NCBI RefSeq assembly: GCF_001586165.1
Contig: NZ_CP014608.1
Location: forward strand, 3,038,001-3,102,000
DNA from: Obesumbacterium proteus
GTDB lineage: Bacteria > Pseudomonadota > Gammaproteobacteria > Enterobacterales > Enterobacteriaceae
Reading direction: 5' to 3'
DNA length: 64,000 bases
The translations under genes were made by a program, and so were the position numbers. This document shows positions 7,239-15,762 of the stretch, one piece after another (position 1 is the stretch's first letter; the number at the start of each line of letters is the position of its first letter). Under the pieces are notes generated by a model. It was not told where the DNA came from and did not search any database. It saw nothing but the letters and a program-made list of their open reading frames with translations.

Positions 7239-8030
7239 ATGCAACAATCAACATCAACTGCTGTAAATGTAGCAAACTATTTACCCTCTGTCGATCCTGA
7301 TACTTTTCCAGTAATTGAATGGAATGGGGTTCGGGTGGTTACTACTGAGACACTGGCTGCCGGCTACGGTACAGACGAAGTAAATATCCGCAACAACCTA
7401 TCTAGAAACCTCGATCGCTTCGGAGATGGTAAGCATTATTTCCTTTTAACTGGATCAGAGTTGAAGGAATTCAAGAACAGAGTAACTGACGGTTACTCTG
7501 TTGGTAAGCGAGCTAGGTCAATCACGCTGTGGACAGAGAAGGGCGCAGCGCGTATGTCAAAAATTATCGATACGGATGAAGCGTGGTGCTTCTTCGAGCG
7601 CTTGGAGGATTCGTATTTCAGACCAGCGCCCATATCAGGAATTCCGCTTACTTATGAGGAAGCTCTGGAAGATTTGCTAGCAAAGGTGAAAGAGAATCGC
7701 ATTATCACTGAGCAGCGTGATCGAGCTGTAAAAGAAAAACGCTGGATTTCTGAGAAGCGTGAAGTTACCGCAATGACAACGGCATCTATCGCAGTTCGTG
7801 AGAGGAATAATCTAGCAGAGAGACTTGGTGAAGGTAAAAATTATGCGGCTATCATCCCAGTAGAGAAGAAACTGGGCAAGAAGTTCAAATGGCAGCCACT
7901 TCGTAGGTGGTGTCGTGAGAACGAGGTCACGCCGCATGATGTATACGACCCTAGATTTGGATCCGTTAAGTCGTGGCCTCGAGCCGCTTGGTTAGCGGTG
8001 TACGATGTGGATTTACGCAAGATTTTTTAA
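7239..8030 (+). CDS. ORF6N-domain antirepressor-like protein
   Basis: The 263-residue protein has an N-terminal ORF6N DNA-binding domain (about residues 20-125: FPVIEWNGVRVVTTETLAAGYG, IRNNLSRN, SITLWTEKGAARMSKIIDT), a charged coiled coil (about 145-195) and a C-terminal module (KKFKWQPLRRWCRENEV, VKSWPRAAWLAVYDVDL) common in phage antirepressors. The ATG at 7239 is chosen because GGAG lies six bases upstream; the TTG at 7227 precedes that site. It is the third antirepressor-type gene in this tail module. The target is unknown. Confidence 0.8.
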   Translation: MQQSTSTAVNVANYLPSVDPDTFPVIEWNGVRVVTTETLAAGYGTDEVNIRNNLSRNLDRFGDGKHYFLLTGSELKEFKNRVTDGYSVGKRARSITLWTEKGAARMSKIIDTDEAWCFFERLEDSYFRPAPISGIPLTYEEALEDLLAKVKENRIITEQRDRAVKEKRWISEKREVTAMTTASIAVRERNNLAERLGEGKNYAAIIPVEKKLGKKFKWQPLRRWCRENEVTPHDVYDPRFGSVKSWPRAAWLAVYDVDLRKIF

Positions 8031-8032
8031 TC

Positions 8033-8083
8033 GGCGGAAAAGTCCGCCAATGAAGAATTTAACCCGCTAAGTGCGGGTTTTTC
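8033..8083 (+). terminator. Hairpin plus intrinsic terminator after the ORF6N gene
   Basis: GGCGGA-AAAG-TCCGCC (8033-8048) is followed by AACCCGC-TAAGT-GCGGGTT (8061-8079) and TTTTCTT. The second is a standard intrinsic terminator. Confidence 0.85.
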
Positions 8084-8123
8084 TTAAATCCCACAGCGAA
8101 TACCGCGTCAAATACAGTAATAC

Positions 8124-8170
8124 TTGTAGTAATGGTATAGCCTTGGTTATACTCTTTACGTAAACCAAAG
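8124..8170 (+). promoter_or_regulatory. hicBA promoter with inverted repeat
   Basis: TTGTAG (8124-8129), 18 bases, TATACT (8148-8153) gives a plausible sigma70 promoter. An imperfect inverted repeat (CCTTGGTTA...TAAACCAAAGG, 8141-8170) overlaps the -10 element and start site, where an autoregulatory toxin-antitoxin operator is expected. Confidence 0.6.
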
Positions 8171-8188
8171 GTTAATTATGGAGATTGT

Positions 8189-8485
8189 ATGAAGTACTTA
8201 CGTTGCATGGCGTACCGTCAGGATGGCGTCTATGTTGCTGTTTGCTTAGATCTCTCCCTTGCCGCTCAAGCGGATACAATTCAAGAGGCGATGAGCAAGC
8301 TCGAGTCGCAAATCACTGACTTTGTAGAAGAGGCTATTTCAGAGCCCGAATTCACTATCGACCTACTGAACAAGAGAAAAGCACCAGTTTCACTATGGGT
8401 GAAATACTTTTCTGTATGGTTCCGAATGTTCTTTTCTCAAAAGAATGGGAAATTGTTCAATGAACCATGCAACATTCCATCTTAG
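8189..8485 (+). CDS. HicB-like antitoxin
   Basis: The N-terminal half (MKYLRCMAYRQDGVYVAVCLDLSLAAQADTIQEAMSKLESQITDFVEEA, written here only as the HicB-type pattern with G-Y-VAVCLDL and A-TIQEAM segments) fits the partial RNase-H fold of HicB. The C-terminal half (VSLWVKYFSVWFRMFF) is hydrophobic and shows no helix-turn-helix or ribbon-helix-helix region, so DNA binding is not obvious. The gene lies 12 bases upstream of a HicA-like toxin, the reverse of the commoner hicA-hicB order. Function by family: neutralise HicA. Confidence 0.7.
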   Translation: MKYLRCMAYRQDGVYVAVCLDLSLAAQADTIQEAMSKLESQITDFVEEAISEPEFTIDLLNKRKAPVSLWVKYFSVWFRMFFSQKNGKLFNEPCNIPS

Positions 8486-8497
8486 TGGCTCACTACT

Positions 8498-8785
8498 ATG
8501 TTTTTTGTAAAGAAACTCACGCCACTAAAATATGATGAAGTAATTTATGGATTAAGGTTGCTTGGCTTTGAGATGAAACCCAAAAAGGGAACATCTCATG
8601 AGCAATGGGTTGCGGTAAAAGAAAGAAAAAAATATGTAGTCACAGTCGACAAGCACCACTCACCCTTCTCAAGGGATCTGATAAAGTCGATGGCAAATCA
8701 ATCTGGTGTTAACGCTAGAAAATTCCACGCCCTATGCCGAGGTGATGCAACACTTAGCGAGCTAGGCTTAGAAGCAAGCGAATAG
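8498..8785 (+). CDS. HicA-like mRNA interferase toxin
   Basis: The 95-residue basic protein has the HicA double-stranded-RNA-binding-like pattern: LKYDEVIYGLRLLGFEMKP, then KKGTSHEQW with the conserved catalytic His, and a Lys/His-rich strand (KKYVVTVDKHH). HicA toxins cleave mRNA in the absence of HicB. The gene follows the HicB-like gene directly and the pair has its own promoter inside the phage tail operon. The C terminus (SGVNARKFHALCRGDATLSELG) extends beyond a minimal HicA and is of unknown role. Confidence 0.75.
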   Translation: MFFVKKLTPLKYDEVIYGLRLLGFEMKPKKGTSHEQWVAVKERKKYVVTVDKHHSPFSRDLIKSMANQSGVNARKFHALCRGDATLSELGLEASE

Positions 8786-8805
8786 ATTTAAATGCTAATT
8801 CCCAT

Positions 8806-8831
8806 AAACCTGCCTCGTGCGGGTTTTTTTA
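8806..8831 (+). terminator. Terminator-like hairpin before the M gene
   Basis: AACCTGC-CTC-GTGCGGGTT forms an imperfect stem followed by a long T run (TTTTTT). An in-frame ATG at 8792 would place this terminator inside the M coding region, which argues for the later start at 8849. Confidence 0.7.
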
Positions 8832-8848
8832 CGACTGGAGAACGTCAA

Positions 8849-9190
8849 ATGGCCTTAGAAACATTCACATGGCGAACGCAGGGACAGCCGGAAGGCTCTT
8901 TTAGTCAGCGCGTTAGAACGGTCAAGTTTGGCGATGGTTACGAGCAAGTAGCCGCCGATGGTATTAACCCAGAGCAACAAAGCTGGCCTTTAAGCTTCAG
9001 TGGCTTAGAAAGTGAAATGCTCCCGATCCTTTCCTTCGTTCGGCGCCATGTGATTAAGTCCTTTATCTGGACGCCGCCATATGGCAAACAGGGGTTATAT
9101 CGCATTGCTAGTGACTCTATCAGGGCAACGCCAGTGGGCGGCAAAACAATGACGGTATCGGCTACATTCGAACAATCATACGCGCCGTAA
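8849..9190 (+). CDS. Minor tail protein, lambda gpM-like
   Basis: The 113-residue product starts MALETFTWRTQGQPEG and contains the family segments VRTVKFGDGYEQVAADGIN and FIWTPPYGKQGLYR. Lambda M has 109 residues and acts at the tail tip. The ATG at 8849 has GGAG eight bases upstream; the longer frame from 8792 runs through a terminator. M leads the block M-L-K-I-J in lambda order. Confidence 0.85.
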   Translation: MALETFTWRTQGQPEGSFSQRVRTVKFGDGYEQVAADGINPEQQSWPLSFSGLESEMLPILSFVRRHVIKSFIWTPPYGKQGLYRIASDSIRATPVGGKTMTVSATFEQSYAP

Positions 9191-9216
9191 AGCGCATCAA
9201 TCGATCACAAAACAAA

Positions 9217-9243
9217 GGGCTATCTTCGGATAGCCTTTTTTTA
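9217..9243 (+). terminator. Intrinsic terminator between M and L
   Basis: GGCTATC-TTCG-GATAGCC, a UUCG tetraloop hairpin, followed by seven T. It is strong and lies inside the tail operon, so read-through or antitermination is needed for L and beyond. Confidence 0.9.
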
Positions 9244-9253
9244 TGGGGTAATC

Positions 9254-10009
9254 ATGGAAATTACTAGCGACGTTCAAAAGCTTGAACCAGGTAACCGCAT
9301 TCGACTTATTGAAGTTGATGGCGAAGCATTCAACGCAGGGATCCTGCGCTTTCATAATGACACTATTCCCCATACACCGGAGGAAATCGCGGCAGCCGGC
9401 GGGGACGAGTCGAAATTAAAAGCGAAGTCGATATGGTGGCAAGGTAAAGAATATGGCGCGTGGCCGTGTGAGCTTTCCGGCCTTTCATATTCAACAGATG
9501 GAACAGCGGCAGAGCCTAAATTAACAGTAGCAAACTTAGACGGCACGATCGGCGCTATGTGCATTGCTTATCAAGATATGGTTCAAGCGAAAGTGACCGT
9601 TCACGAAACATTCAAACATTATTTAGATGCGCGCAATTTTCCAGAAGGTAATCCCGAAGCCGATCCAGAACAAGAATTTACGCAGGTTTTCTTCATCGAT
9701 AGCCGAAGCGGTGAAAACGACGAACAAGTCGAATTTACGTTAAATAGCCCGATCGACTTACAAGGCCTGCGCATTCCTACCCGACAAATTCACTCGCTTT
9801 GCCAATGGGCCATGAATAACGAATACCGCACCGGTATTGGCTGCTCATATGCGGGACAAAACGGCATGTTTACCATGGACGATAAACCAACGGACGATCC
9901 CAGCCAAGATGCATGCTCAGGTTGTTTATCATCTTGTAAATTACGTTTTGGAGAAATGGCCGAATTAGATTTCGGTGGTTTTCCTGGTAGCTCTTTGATT
10001 CGGAGATAG
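9254..10009 (+). CDS. Minor tail protein, lambda gpL-like, Fe-S type
   Basis: The 251-residue protein matches the lambda L family: N-terminal domain with LEPGNRIRLIEVDG, middle VKVHETFKHYLDAR-type region, and a C-terminal cysteine cluster (GCSYAG, then ACSGCLSSCKLRFG, about residues 192-235). Lambda L binds an iron-sulfur cluster through its C-terminal Cys, and four Cys are present here. It sits in the tail tip. The ATG at 9254 follows GGGGTAATC, a GG-rich ribosome site. Confidence 0.88.
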   Translation: MEITSDVQKLEPGNRIRLIEVDGEAFNAGILRFHNDTIPHTPEEIAAAGGDESKLKAKSIWWQGKEYGAWPCELSGLSYSTDGTAAEPKLTVANLDGTIGAMCIAYQDMVQAKVTVHETFKHYLDARNFPEGNPEADPEQEFTQVFFIDSRSGENDEQVEFTLNSPIDLQGLRIPTRQIHSLCQWAMNNEYRTGIGCSYAGQNGMFTMDDKPTDDPSQDACSGCLSSCKLRFGEMAELDFGGFPGSSLIRR

Positions 10010-10013
10010 ACCA

Positions 10014-10744
10014 ATGCAAGATAAAACGTTAGCGGCCATCATGGCCCACGCCAAACAGGCTTACCCGCTGGAGTGCTGCGGCGTAGTTGCCCAAAAATCC
10101 CGCGTAGAGCGTTATTTTCCTTGCCGCAATATCCTTCCATCGAATGAGAAAAAAAAGAAGGCCCCGAATACGGATTCATTCTGGCGCCGGAGGACTACGC
10201 CACGGCCGAAGATTGGGGAACAGTTACCGCTATTGTGCATAGCCATCCTGACGCCACCACGCAAGCATCGGAACGCGACAAAAATCTATGTGATGAAACA
10301 AAGTTGCCATGGGTTATAGCGTCATGGCCGGAAGGCGATATAAGAACGATTTACCCGCGCGGAGATCGGCCGCTCGTTGGCCGGCAATTCGATTTGGGCC
10401 ATGCTGATTGCTGGTCTTTAATTCGCGATTACTTCCGCATGAATCATGAGATTGAATTGCCTAATTACAGCGTAGAGCATCATTGGTGGGAAGACGGACA
10501 CGATGAAAACTTTTATCACGATTGTTGGTTTGAATGCGGCTTTCGTGAATTTGAAGGGCCGACGCGCGAAGGCGATATGGTCATGATGCAGGTACAGGCC
10601 GATAAATGGAACCATGCCGGCATTCTGGTTGAAAATGGGATGCTGTTACATCACTTATACGGCCAATTAAGCCAGCGCGTACCGTATGGCGGTTATTGGG
10701 TTGATCGCACAATGAAAGTGGTTAGATATAAGGATCTGATGTGA
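10014..10744 (+). pseudogene. Tail protein lambda gpK-like (JAB plus NlpC/P60), split by -1 frameshift at A8
   Basis: The first frame gives the start of a JAB/MPN metalloprotease domain (AHAKQAYPLECCGVVA). At the eight-A run 10149-10156 it leaves the family sequence and stops at 10317-10319. The -1 frame resumes at GPEYGFILAPEDYATAEDWG, contains the JAB metal motif HSHPDA, then an NlpC/P60 domain with catalytic Cys in GHADCWSLIRDY and His in NHAGILVENG, ending at 10744. Lambda K is a single protein with both domains. The junction contains A AAA AAG in frame, the classic E. coli dnaX heptamer, so some full-length protein could arise by slippage; a one-base sequencing or real deletion is equally possible. 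Confidence 0.85.
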
Positions 10745-11385
10745 TGAGCCAATTAAACGAAGGGCTAAAAACTATCCGACTTTACGGCGTGTTGGGTACC
10801 ACGTTTGGCCGAGTACATCGGCTTGCGGTCAGAACGCCAAAAGAAGCCGTGAAGGCGCTATCAGTCGTTATCCCAGGCTTTGAAGCTTTCATGAATTCTT
10901 CTACCCAGCGCGGCATTGAATATGCCGTTTTTAAAGGAAAGAAAAATATCGGCGAAAGCGAATTAACTGATAATTCAGGAAGTCTAGAAATTCGCATCGC
11001 CCCAATTATTATTGGCAGCAAACGCGGCGGCATTTTTCAAACAGTTTTAGGCGTTGCTTTAATTGCCGTAGCTGGCTTTATGACGAGTGGCGCCGCAGTT
11101 GGCTTGCTTGGTTCTGCCGGCTTTGCCATTTCTGGCGCATGGGGTACCGCGGCGCTAGTAGGTGCGTCAATGGCAATCGGCGGCGTTATGCAGATGATAG
11201 CACCACAACCAACGGGCCTTTCAATGCGTGAGAGCCCAGATAATAAACCGTCTTACGCCTTCGGCGGGCCAGTGAATACCACGACGCAAGGCAATCCCGT
11301 TGGCGTCCTTTATACGCAAGACAATAACCGCGAAATAGGCGGTGCCATCGCTTCGGCAGGCATTTACGCTGAAGATCAGCAATAG
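10744..11385 (+). CDS. Tail assembly protein, lambda gpI-like
   Basis: A 213-residue protein with MSQLNEGLKTIRLYGVLG at the start, an N-terminal ubiquitin-like region, then a long hydrophobic Ala/Gly segment (VLGVALIAVAGFMTSGAAVG..., about residues 100-150) and a C terminus PSYAFGGPVNTTTQGNPVGVLYT typical of lambda I. The ATG at 10744 overlaps the K stop (TGATG), with AAGGA nine bases upstream; GTG 10741 is the alternative. In lambda gpI is needed for tail tip assembly and is not in the virion. Confidence 0.85.
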   Translation: MSQLNEGLKTIRLYGVLGTTFGRVHRLAVRTPKEAVKALSVVIPGFEAFMNSSTQRGIEYAVFKGKKNIGESELTDNSGSLEIRIAPIIIGSKRGGIFQTVLGVALIAVAGFMTSGAAVGLLGSAGFAISGAWGTAALVGASMAIGGVMQMIAPQPTGLSMRESPDNKPSYAFGGPVNTTTQGNPVGVLYTQDNNREIGGAIASAGIYAEDQQ

Positions 11386-11400
11386 CGTTAAAAGAATCAA

Positions 11401-11427
11401 ATAGGCTGCCTACGGGCGGCCTTTTTT
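11401..11427 (+). terminator. Intrinsic terminator between I and J
   Basis: GGCTGCC-tacgg-GCGGCC-like stem followed by TTTTTTT, immediately upstream of the J start. Confidence 0.75.
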
Positions 11428-11440
11428 TATGCGAGGAATT

Positions 11441-14400
11441 ATGCAATTAATCCAAGGTAACAAAGGCGGAGGCGGTAGTAGTCGCCAGCCTTCAGAATCA
11501 CCAGACAGCCTACAGTCAGTTGCCCGCGCAAAGATTCTTTTAGCGCTTGCGGAAGGCGAGCTGGGCGGTACGTTGGATGGTAAGCATATCTATCTGGATG
11601 GAACGCCAATTATGAACGCAGACGGAAGCAATAATTTTCCGGGCGTTACATGGGAATATCGGCCAGGTACGCAGGCGCAGACCTATATCAAAGGGATCCC
11701 AAGCGTAGAAAATGAAATCACGATTAACACCGAATTAAAACAGTCTCAGCCGTGGATCCGCGCTATCAATAATACGCAGCTATCAGCCGTGCGCATTCGC
11801 CTTGGTTTTCCCGCGCTACAACAGCAAAAAGATAACGGTGATTTGATAGGTTATCGCGTGGAATATGAAATCGATTTGGCGACAGATGGCGGAGCCTATG
11901 AAACCGTTTTGAAAACTGCGGTAGATGGCAAAACGACGACGCTTTACGAGCGCAGCCATCGTATTAATCTACCTGCGGCTAATACCGGATGGCAAGTGCG
12001 CATTCGTCGCCTTACAGCTGATTCTACGAGTGCAAAAATCGCCAGCAAATCGACGATTGAAGCTATCGCAGAAGTGATCGACGCTAAATTACGTTATCCG
12101 AATACAGCTTTGTTATTCGTGGAGTTTGATTCCAAGCTTTTTTCCAATATCCCTAAAATTAGTTGCCGGCCAGATGGGCGCCTGATCCGTATTCCGACTA
12201 ACTACGATCCAAAGATGCGCACTTATTCCGGCAGTTGGGACGGAACCTTTAAATTTGCCGTAAGCAATAACCCTGCGTGGGTTCTCTTTGATTTGATCAT
12301 TGAAAAGCGTTTCGGCCTTGGCCGTCGTTTGACTATCGAGCAAGTTGATAAGTGGGAACTCTACCGCATCGCGCAATATTGCGATCAGATGGTACCGGAT
12401 GGCCGAGGCGGCGATGGTGTGGAGCCGCGCCATATGTGCGATGTTTATATTCAATCGCAAGCTGACGCCTTTACCGTATTGCGCGACGTGGCCGGCATCT
12501 TCCGTGGCATGACTTCATGGATGAATAATCAGCTTTCAGTTATTGCCGATATGCCGCGCGATGTATTCCGCAACTTTACCCATGCAAATATTGTGGGAAA
12601 AATTAATTATGTAGGCGGTAGCCAACGCAATCGCGTTACCCAGGCGCTTATTAGCTGGTCAAATCCGGTAACGAATTATCAAGATGAAATCGAAGCCGTT
12701 TCAGATATGGCATTAATGCGGCGCTATAGCGTTAATCAGATTGAACTATCGGCCATTGGTTGTACGCGTCAAAGCGAAGCAAGGCGCAGTGGATTATGGG
12801 CCATTCTAACCAATAGCAAGGACGGTGCCGCCAGCTTCACGACGGGCTTAGAAGGCCAATTGCCTATGCCTGGCTATATTATTGGACTGCCGGATCAGCG
12901 CCGCTCGGGGCGCGTCTATAGCGGCCGTATTTCTTCGGTAAACGGTCGAAATATCAAGCTAGACCGCAAACCGGATGCCAAAGCCGGTGACCGCCTGCAA
13001 ATCAACTTGCCTTCAGGCTCATTGCAGGCGCGCACGATAACCGCAATAAATGACGCCGTTGTAACAGTCTCAATCGCTTACACTGAAACGCCAGAGCCAG
13101 AAGCTATATGGGGTATAGAAGCTGATGATCTAGCTATTCAGCTTTATCGAGTTATCAGCATTGAAGATAACAACGACAATACTTTCAATATCTCATGCAT
13201 TGAGCATGATCCAGACAAATATGCGCGCATCGATACTGGCGCAAAAATAGACGAGCGGCCGATCACGGTTATCCCGCCTGGTGTTCAGGCACCGCCGGCT
13301 AACATTCAAATCACTAGCCATTCAGTTATTAATCAAGGTATTGCAATAACCACGCTGCATGCTAGCTGGGATGCCACGGCTAACGCCGTTGCTTATGAAG
13401 CGGAATGGCGCAAGGACAATGGCAACTGGATCAGCATGCCGCGTTCTTCAGTTACTAGTTTTGATGTTGCGGGCATTTACGCTGGGCGGTACCTGGTGCG
13501 TGTTCGGGCGATCAATGCCAGTGATATATCATCCGCATGGGCCACATCGTTAGAAGTGCATTTAAAAGGCAAGGAAGGCGCACCGCCCAAGCCGTTAAAC
13601 TTCAAAGCGGATCCCTTAGTCTTTGGCATAGCCTTATCATGGCTATTCCCTCAAGGCGCAGAAGATACGCTAAAAACGGAAATACAATATAACACCGCGC
13701 CAACGGAAGAAGGCGTGATGCTGTTATCTGATATTCCCTATCCCCAGCGCAGCTATCAGCAGATGGGGCTAAGTGCTGGCCAGTCATTCTTCTATCGTGC
13801 TCGATTGGTGGATAAATCGGGTAATCAGGGGGACTGGATTGATTGGCTTCTTGGTGAGTCGAGCGCTGATGTTGAATGGATAGCAGATGAAGTTAAAAAA
13901 GGCATTGAGGAGTCAGATGCATTCAAAGAGATCGACAAAAACCTAGTCGATTCGAATGCTCAGCTTCAATCCGCAGCCGATGCTGCAATACAGAATGCGC
14001 TGGCAAATGATGCCGATGTGCGCCGCTGGATGGCGCAGAACGGCGACCGTAAAGCGGAAATAACGGAAACCCGTCAGGTCATCGCTACGGAGTCGGAAGC
14101 GCGAGCGACGGCGGTTGATAAGCTAAACAGTAAAACGGACCAGACGGAGGCTGATTTAACCACGTTACGAGAAACGGTAGCGACAGATATTGAAGCTATA
14201 TCAACCCAAGTTACCGGACTAACGTCTACCGTTGGCGAGAATACGGCAGCGATACAGGTTCGTGGCCAGACCATATTTAATCAAAATGGGACAGGTAGCG
14301 CGGTTTACAGCATTGGGACTGGGGTGACCTATAACGGCCAATATCATGCTGCGGGATTGTCCGTTGGTGCCGAAGTGAAAGGCGGTGTGGTAAGTACGAA

Positions 14401-14731
14401 AATCCTCGCCAGTGCTGATCAGTTCGCGGTATTAAACCCGGCTACTAACGGGTATACGTTGCCATTCTTCATTCAAGGTTCGCAAACCTTCATTGTTTCC
14501 GCGCTCATCCAAGATGCATCCATTGGTTCAGGTAAAATTACGAACTACTTACAATCAGATGATTATGTTGCAGGCCGTGCAGGTATGCGAATAGGCTTTA
14601 GAACAGGTTCTATTGAAATTAATGGCTCAAACTCATTGGGCATGATGAAACAAGATAATGTCACAATTAGTATTGCAAATAAATCAGGGCAATTAAAAGT
14701 CCAGCTAGGCTATTTAACAGGAGTATTCTAA
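11441..14731 (+). CDS. Host-specificity tip protein, lambda gpJ-like
   Basis: About 1096 residues with the lambda J architecture. The N-terminal hub has SVARAKILLALAEGELGG, YPNTALLFVEFDS, MRTYSGSWDGTFKFA and YCDQMVPDGRGG. It is followed by fibronectin type III-like repeats (about 620-830), a helical stalk (about 850-960) and a C-terminal receptor-side region (IGTGVTYNGQYHAAGLSVG, then short Gly-rich strands). gpJ binds the host receptor. I chose ATG 11441 because GAGGA precedes it; the ATG at 11429 is inside the terminator tail. The C-terminal end is shorter and unlike lambda, so receptor choice probably differs. Confidence 0.9.
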   Translation: MQLIQGNKGGGGSSRQPSESPDSLQSVARAKILLALAEGELGGTLDGKHIYLDGTPIMNADGSNNFPGVTWEYRPGTQAQTYIKGIPSVENEITINTELKQSQPWIRAINNTQLSAVRIRLGFPALQQQKDNGDLIGYRVEYEIDLATDGGAYETVLKTAVDGKTTTLYERSHRINLPAANTGWQVRIRRLTADSTSAKIASKSTIEAIAEVIDAKLRYPNTALLFVEFDSKLFSNIPKISCRPDGRLIRIPTNYDPKMRTYSGSWDGTFKFAVSNNPAWVLFDLIIEKRFGLGRRLTIEQVDKWELYRIAQYCDQMVPDGRGGDGVEPRHMCDVYIQSQADAFTVLRDVAGIFRGMTSWMNNQLSVIADMPRDVFRNFTHANIVGKINYVGGSQRNRVTQALISWSNPVTNYQDEIEAVSDMALMRRYSVNQIELSAIGCTRQSEARRSGLWAILTNSKDGAASFTTGLEGQLPMPGYIIGLPDQRRSGRVYSGRISSVNGRNIKLDRKPDAKAGDRLQINLPSGSLQARTITAINDAVVTVSIAYTETPEPEAIWGIEADDLAIQLYRVISIEDNNDNTFNISCIEHDPDKYARIDTGAKIDERPITVIPPGVQAPPANIQITSHSVINQGIAITTLHASWDATANAVAYEAEWRKDNGNWISMPRSSVTSFDVAGIYAGRYLVRVRAINASDISSAWATSLEVHLKGKEGAPPKPLNFKADPLVFGIALSWLFPQGAEDTLKTEIQYNTAPTEEGVMLLSDIPYPQRSYQQMGLSAGQSFFYRARLVDKSGNQGDWIDWLLGESSADVEWIADEVKKGIEESDAFKEIDKNLVDSNAQLQSAADAAIQNALANDADVRRWMAQNGDRKAEITETRQVIATESEARATAVDKLNSKTDQTEADLTTLRETVATDIEAISTQVTGLTSTVGENTAAIQVRGQTIFNQNGTGSAVYSIGTGVTYNGQYHAAGLSVGAEVKGGVVSTKILASADQFAVLNPATNGYTLPFFIQGSQTFIVSALIQDASIGSGKITNYLQSDDYVAGRAGMRIGFRTGSIEINGSNSLGMMKQDNVTISIANKSGQLKVQLGYLTGVF

Positions 14732-15729
14732 TGTCTGATTTTGGATTGGCTATTTATGGCGATGACGGAAATACACGGCTTAGGATAGATAAAAATACGG
14801 CAGGGCTCCTCAACTATATCGGAACCGTAAAAATAAAACACAACTCAGGGACGGGTACATCCTATAGTTTTAATCTTGGGTTTACCGCAGGGTCAACAGC
14901 ATTATGCGTTCCAAGAGATGGGGTTCAGGTCGGAACTTCCTCAAGTTCATCACCTTATAATGATCAGGTTTATGCAATAACAGGATGGTCAAAGTCTGGA
15001 AATACCATCACTTTTAACGTTAGTCCCGCTGTACCAGGAATACAAGGTGGACTTCCAAATGGGTTTACCGTTGATGTTTATGAATACAACCAAGTTCCGG
15101 AAGCGCCATCAGGCCGATGGGGTCTAGCTGTGCAGGGAATGCGAGGTTATACAGAAATAAATGACACAATGAAACTAGGTTATTGTGTATATGCCCAAAA
15201 GGTTACTATATCAAATGGATGGTCGCTACCTAGCAATATACCAGGTTCGAATAAGAGAATATTTTGCTATTGGAATAACCCAGCCGCGATCGTTGAAATG
15301 GGAACGGATAATATCGTTCGGATCACCGGAGCGACTTCGTTAGAAATATATATATGTGCGTTTGCATCTGATTTTGCATTACAGTTGGATACATGGGGTC
15401 TTGCAATATGGAACGATAATAAACGGCTCGTGTTTTCCAGTAAATATGCCCCATTTAATTTAGGCGCATCCGTATCTATATCGAATGACTATAAAGATAG
15501 TGGAGTTGCTCGCCCCATGGTTCCTCTCGAGCGATCAGCAAAAACAGGAACACGCAGTGGTAGTGTCTGGACCCTATATTATATGGGGATGCAAATATCT
15601 GGTCGACAGATAAGGAGAGGTAGAGGCTCTATTGAAGGGACAATAAACACCGGAGGAGTTACATTACAGTTCCCTAATATTTCCACGCCATCAATAGTGA
15701 TTGATGCAAGCGATTATTTCAAATTTTAA
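14731..15729 (+). CDS. Tail tip-associated protein, DUF6453-like
   Basis: The 332-residue protein starts MSDFGLAIYGDDGNTRLRID, and the motif WGLAI/WGLAV plus an ordinary noun-like GDDGN pattern recurs (residues 3-8, 129-134, 227-232). It resembles the DUF6453 proteins found directly after gpJ in lambda-like phages. The ATG overlaps the J stop (TAATG), so the two are translationally coupled. It is likely a tip accessory or receptor-side beta protein; no enzymatic motif is seen. Confidence 0.6.
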   Translation: MSDFGLAIYGDDGNTRLRIDKNTAGLLNYIGTVKIKHNSGTGTSYSFNLGFTAGSTALCVPRDGVQVGTSSSSSPYNDQVYAITGWSKSGNTITFNVSPAVPGIQGGLPNGFTVDVYEYNQVPEAPSGRWGLAVQGMRGYTEINDTMKLGYCVYAQKVTISNGWSLPSNIPGSNKRIFCYWNNPAAIVEMGTDNIVRITGATSLEIYICAFASDFALQLDTWGLAIWNDNKRLVFSSKYAPFNLGASVSISNDYKDSGVARPMVPLERSAKTGTRSGSVWTLYYMGMQISGRQIRRGRGSIEGTINTGGVTLQFPNISTPSIVIDASDYFKF

Positions 15730-15762
15730 AGTCTGAATTATATGTTTTCTGGAGTAAATATT

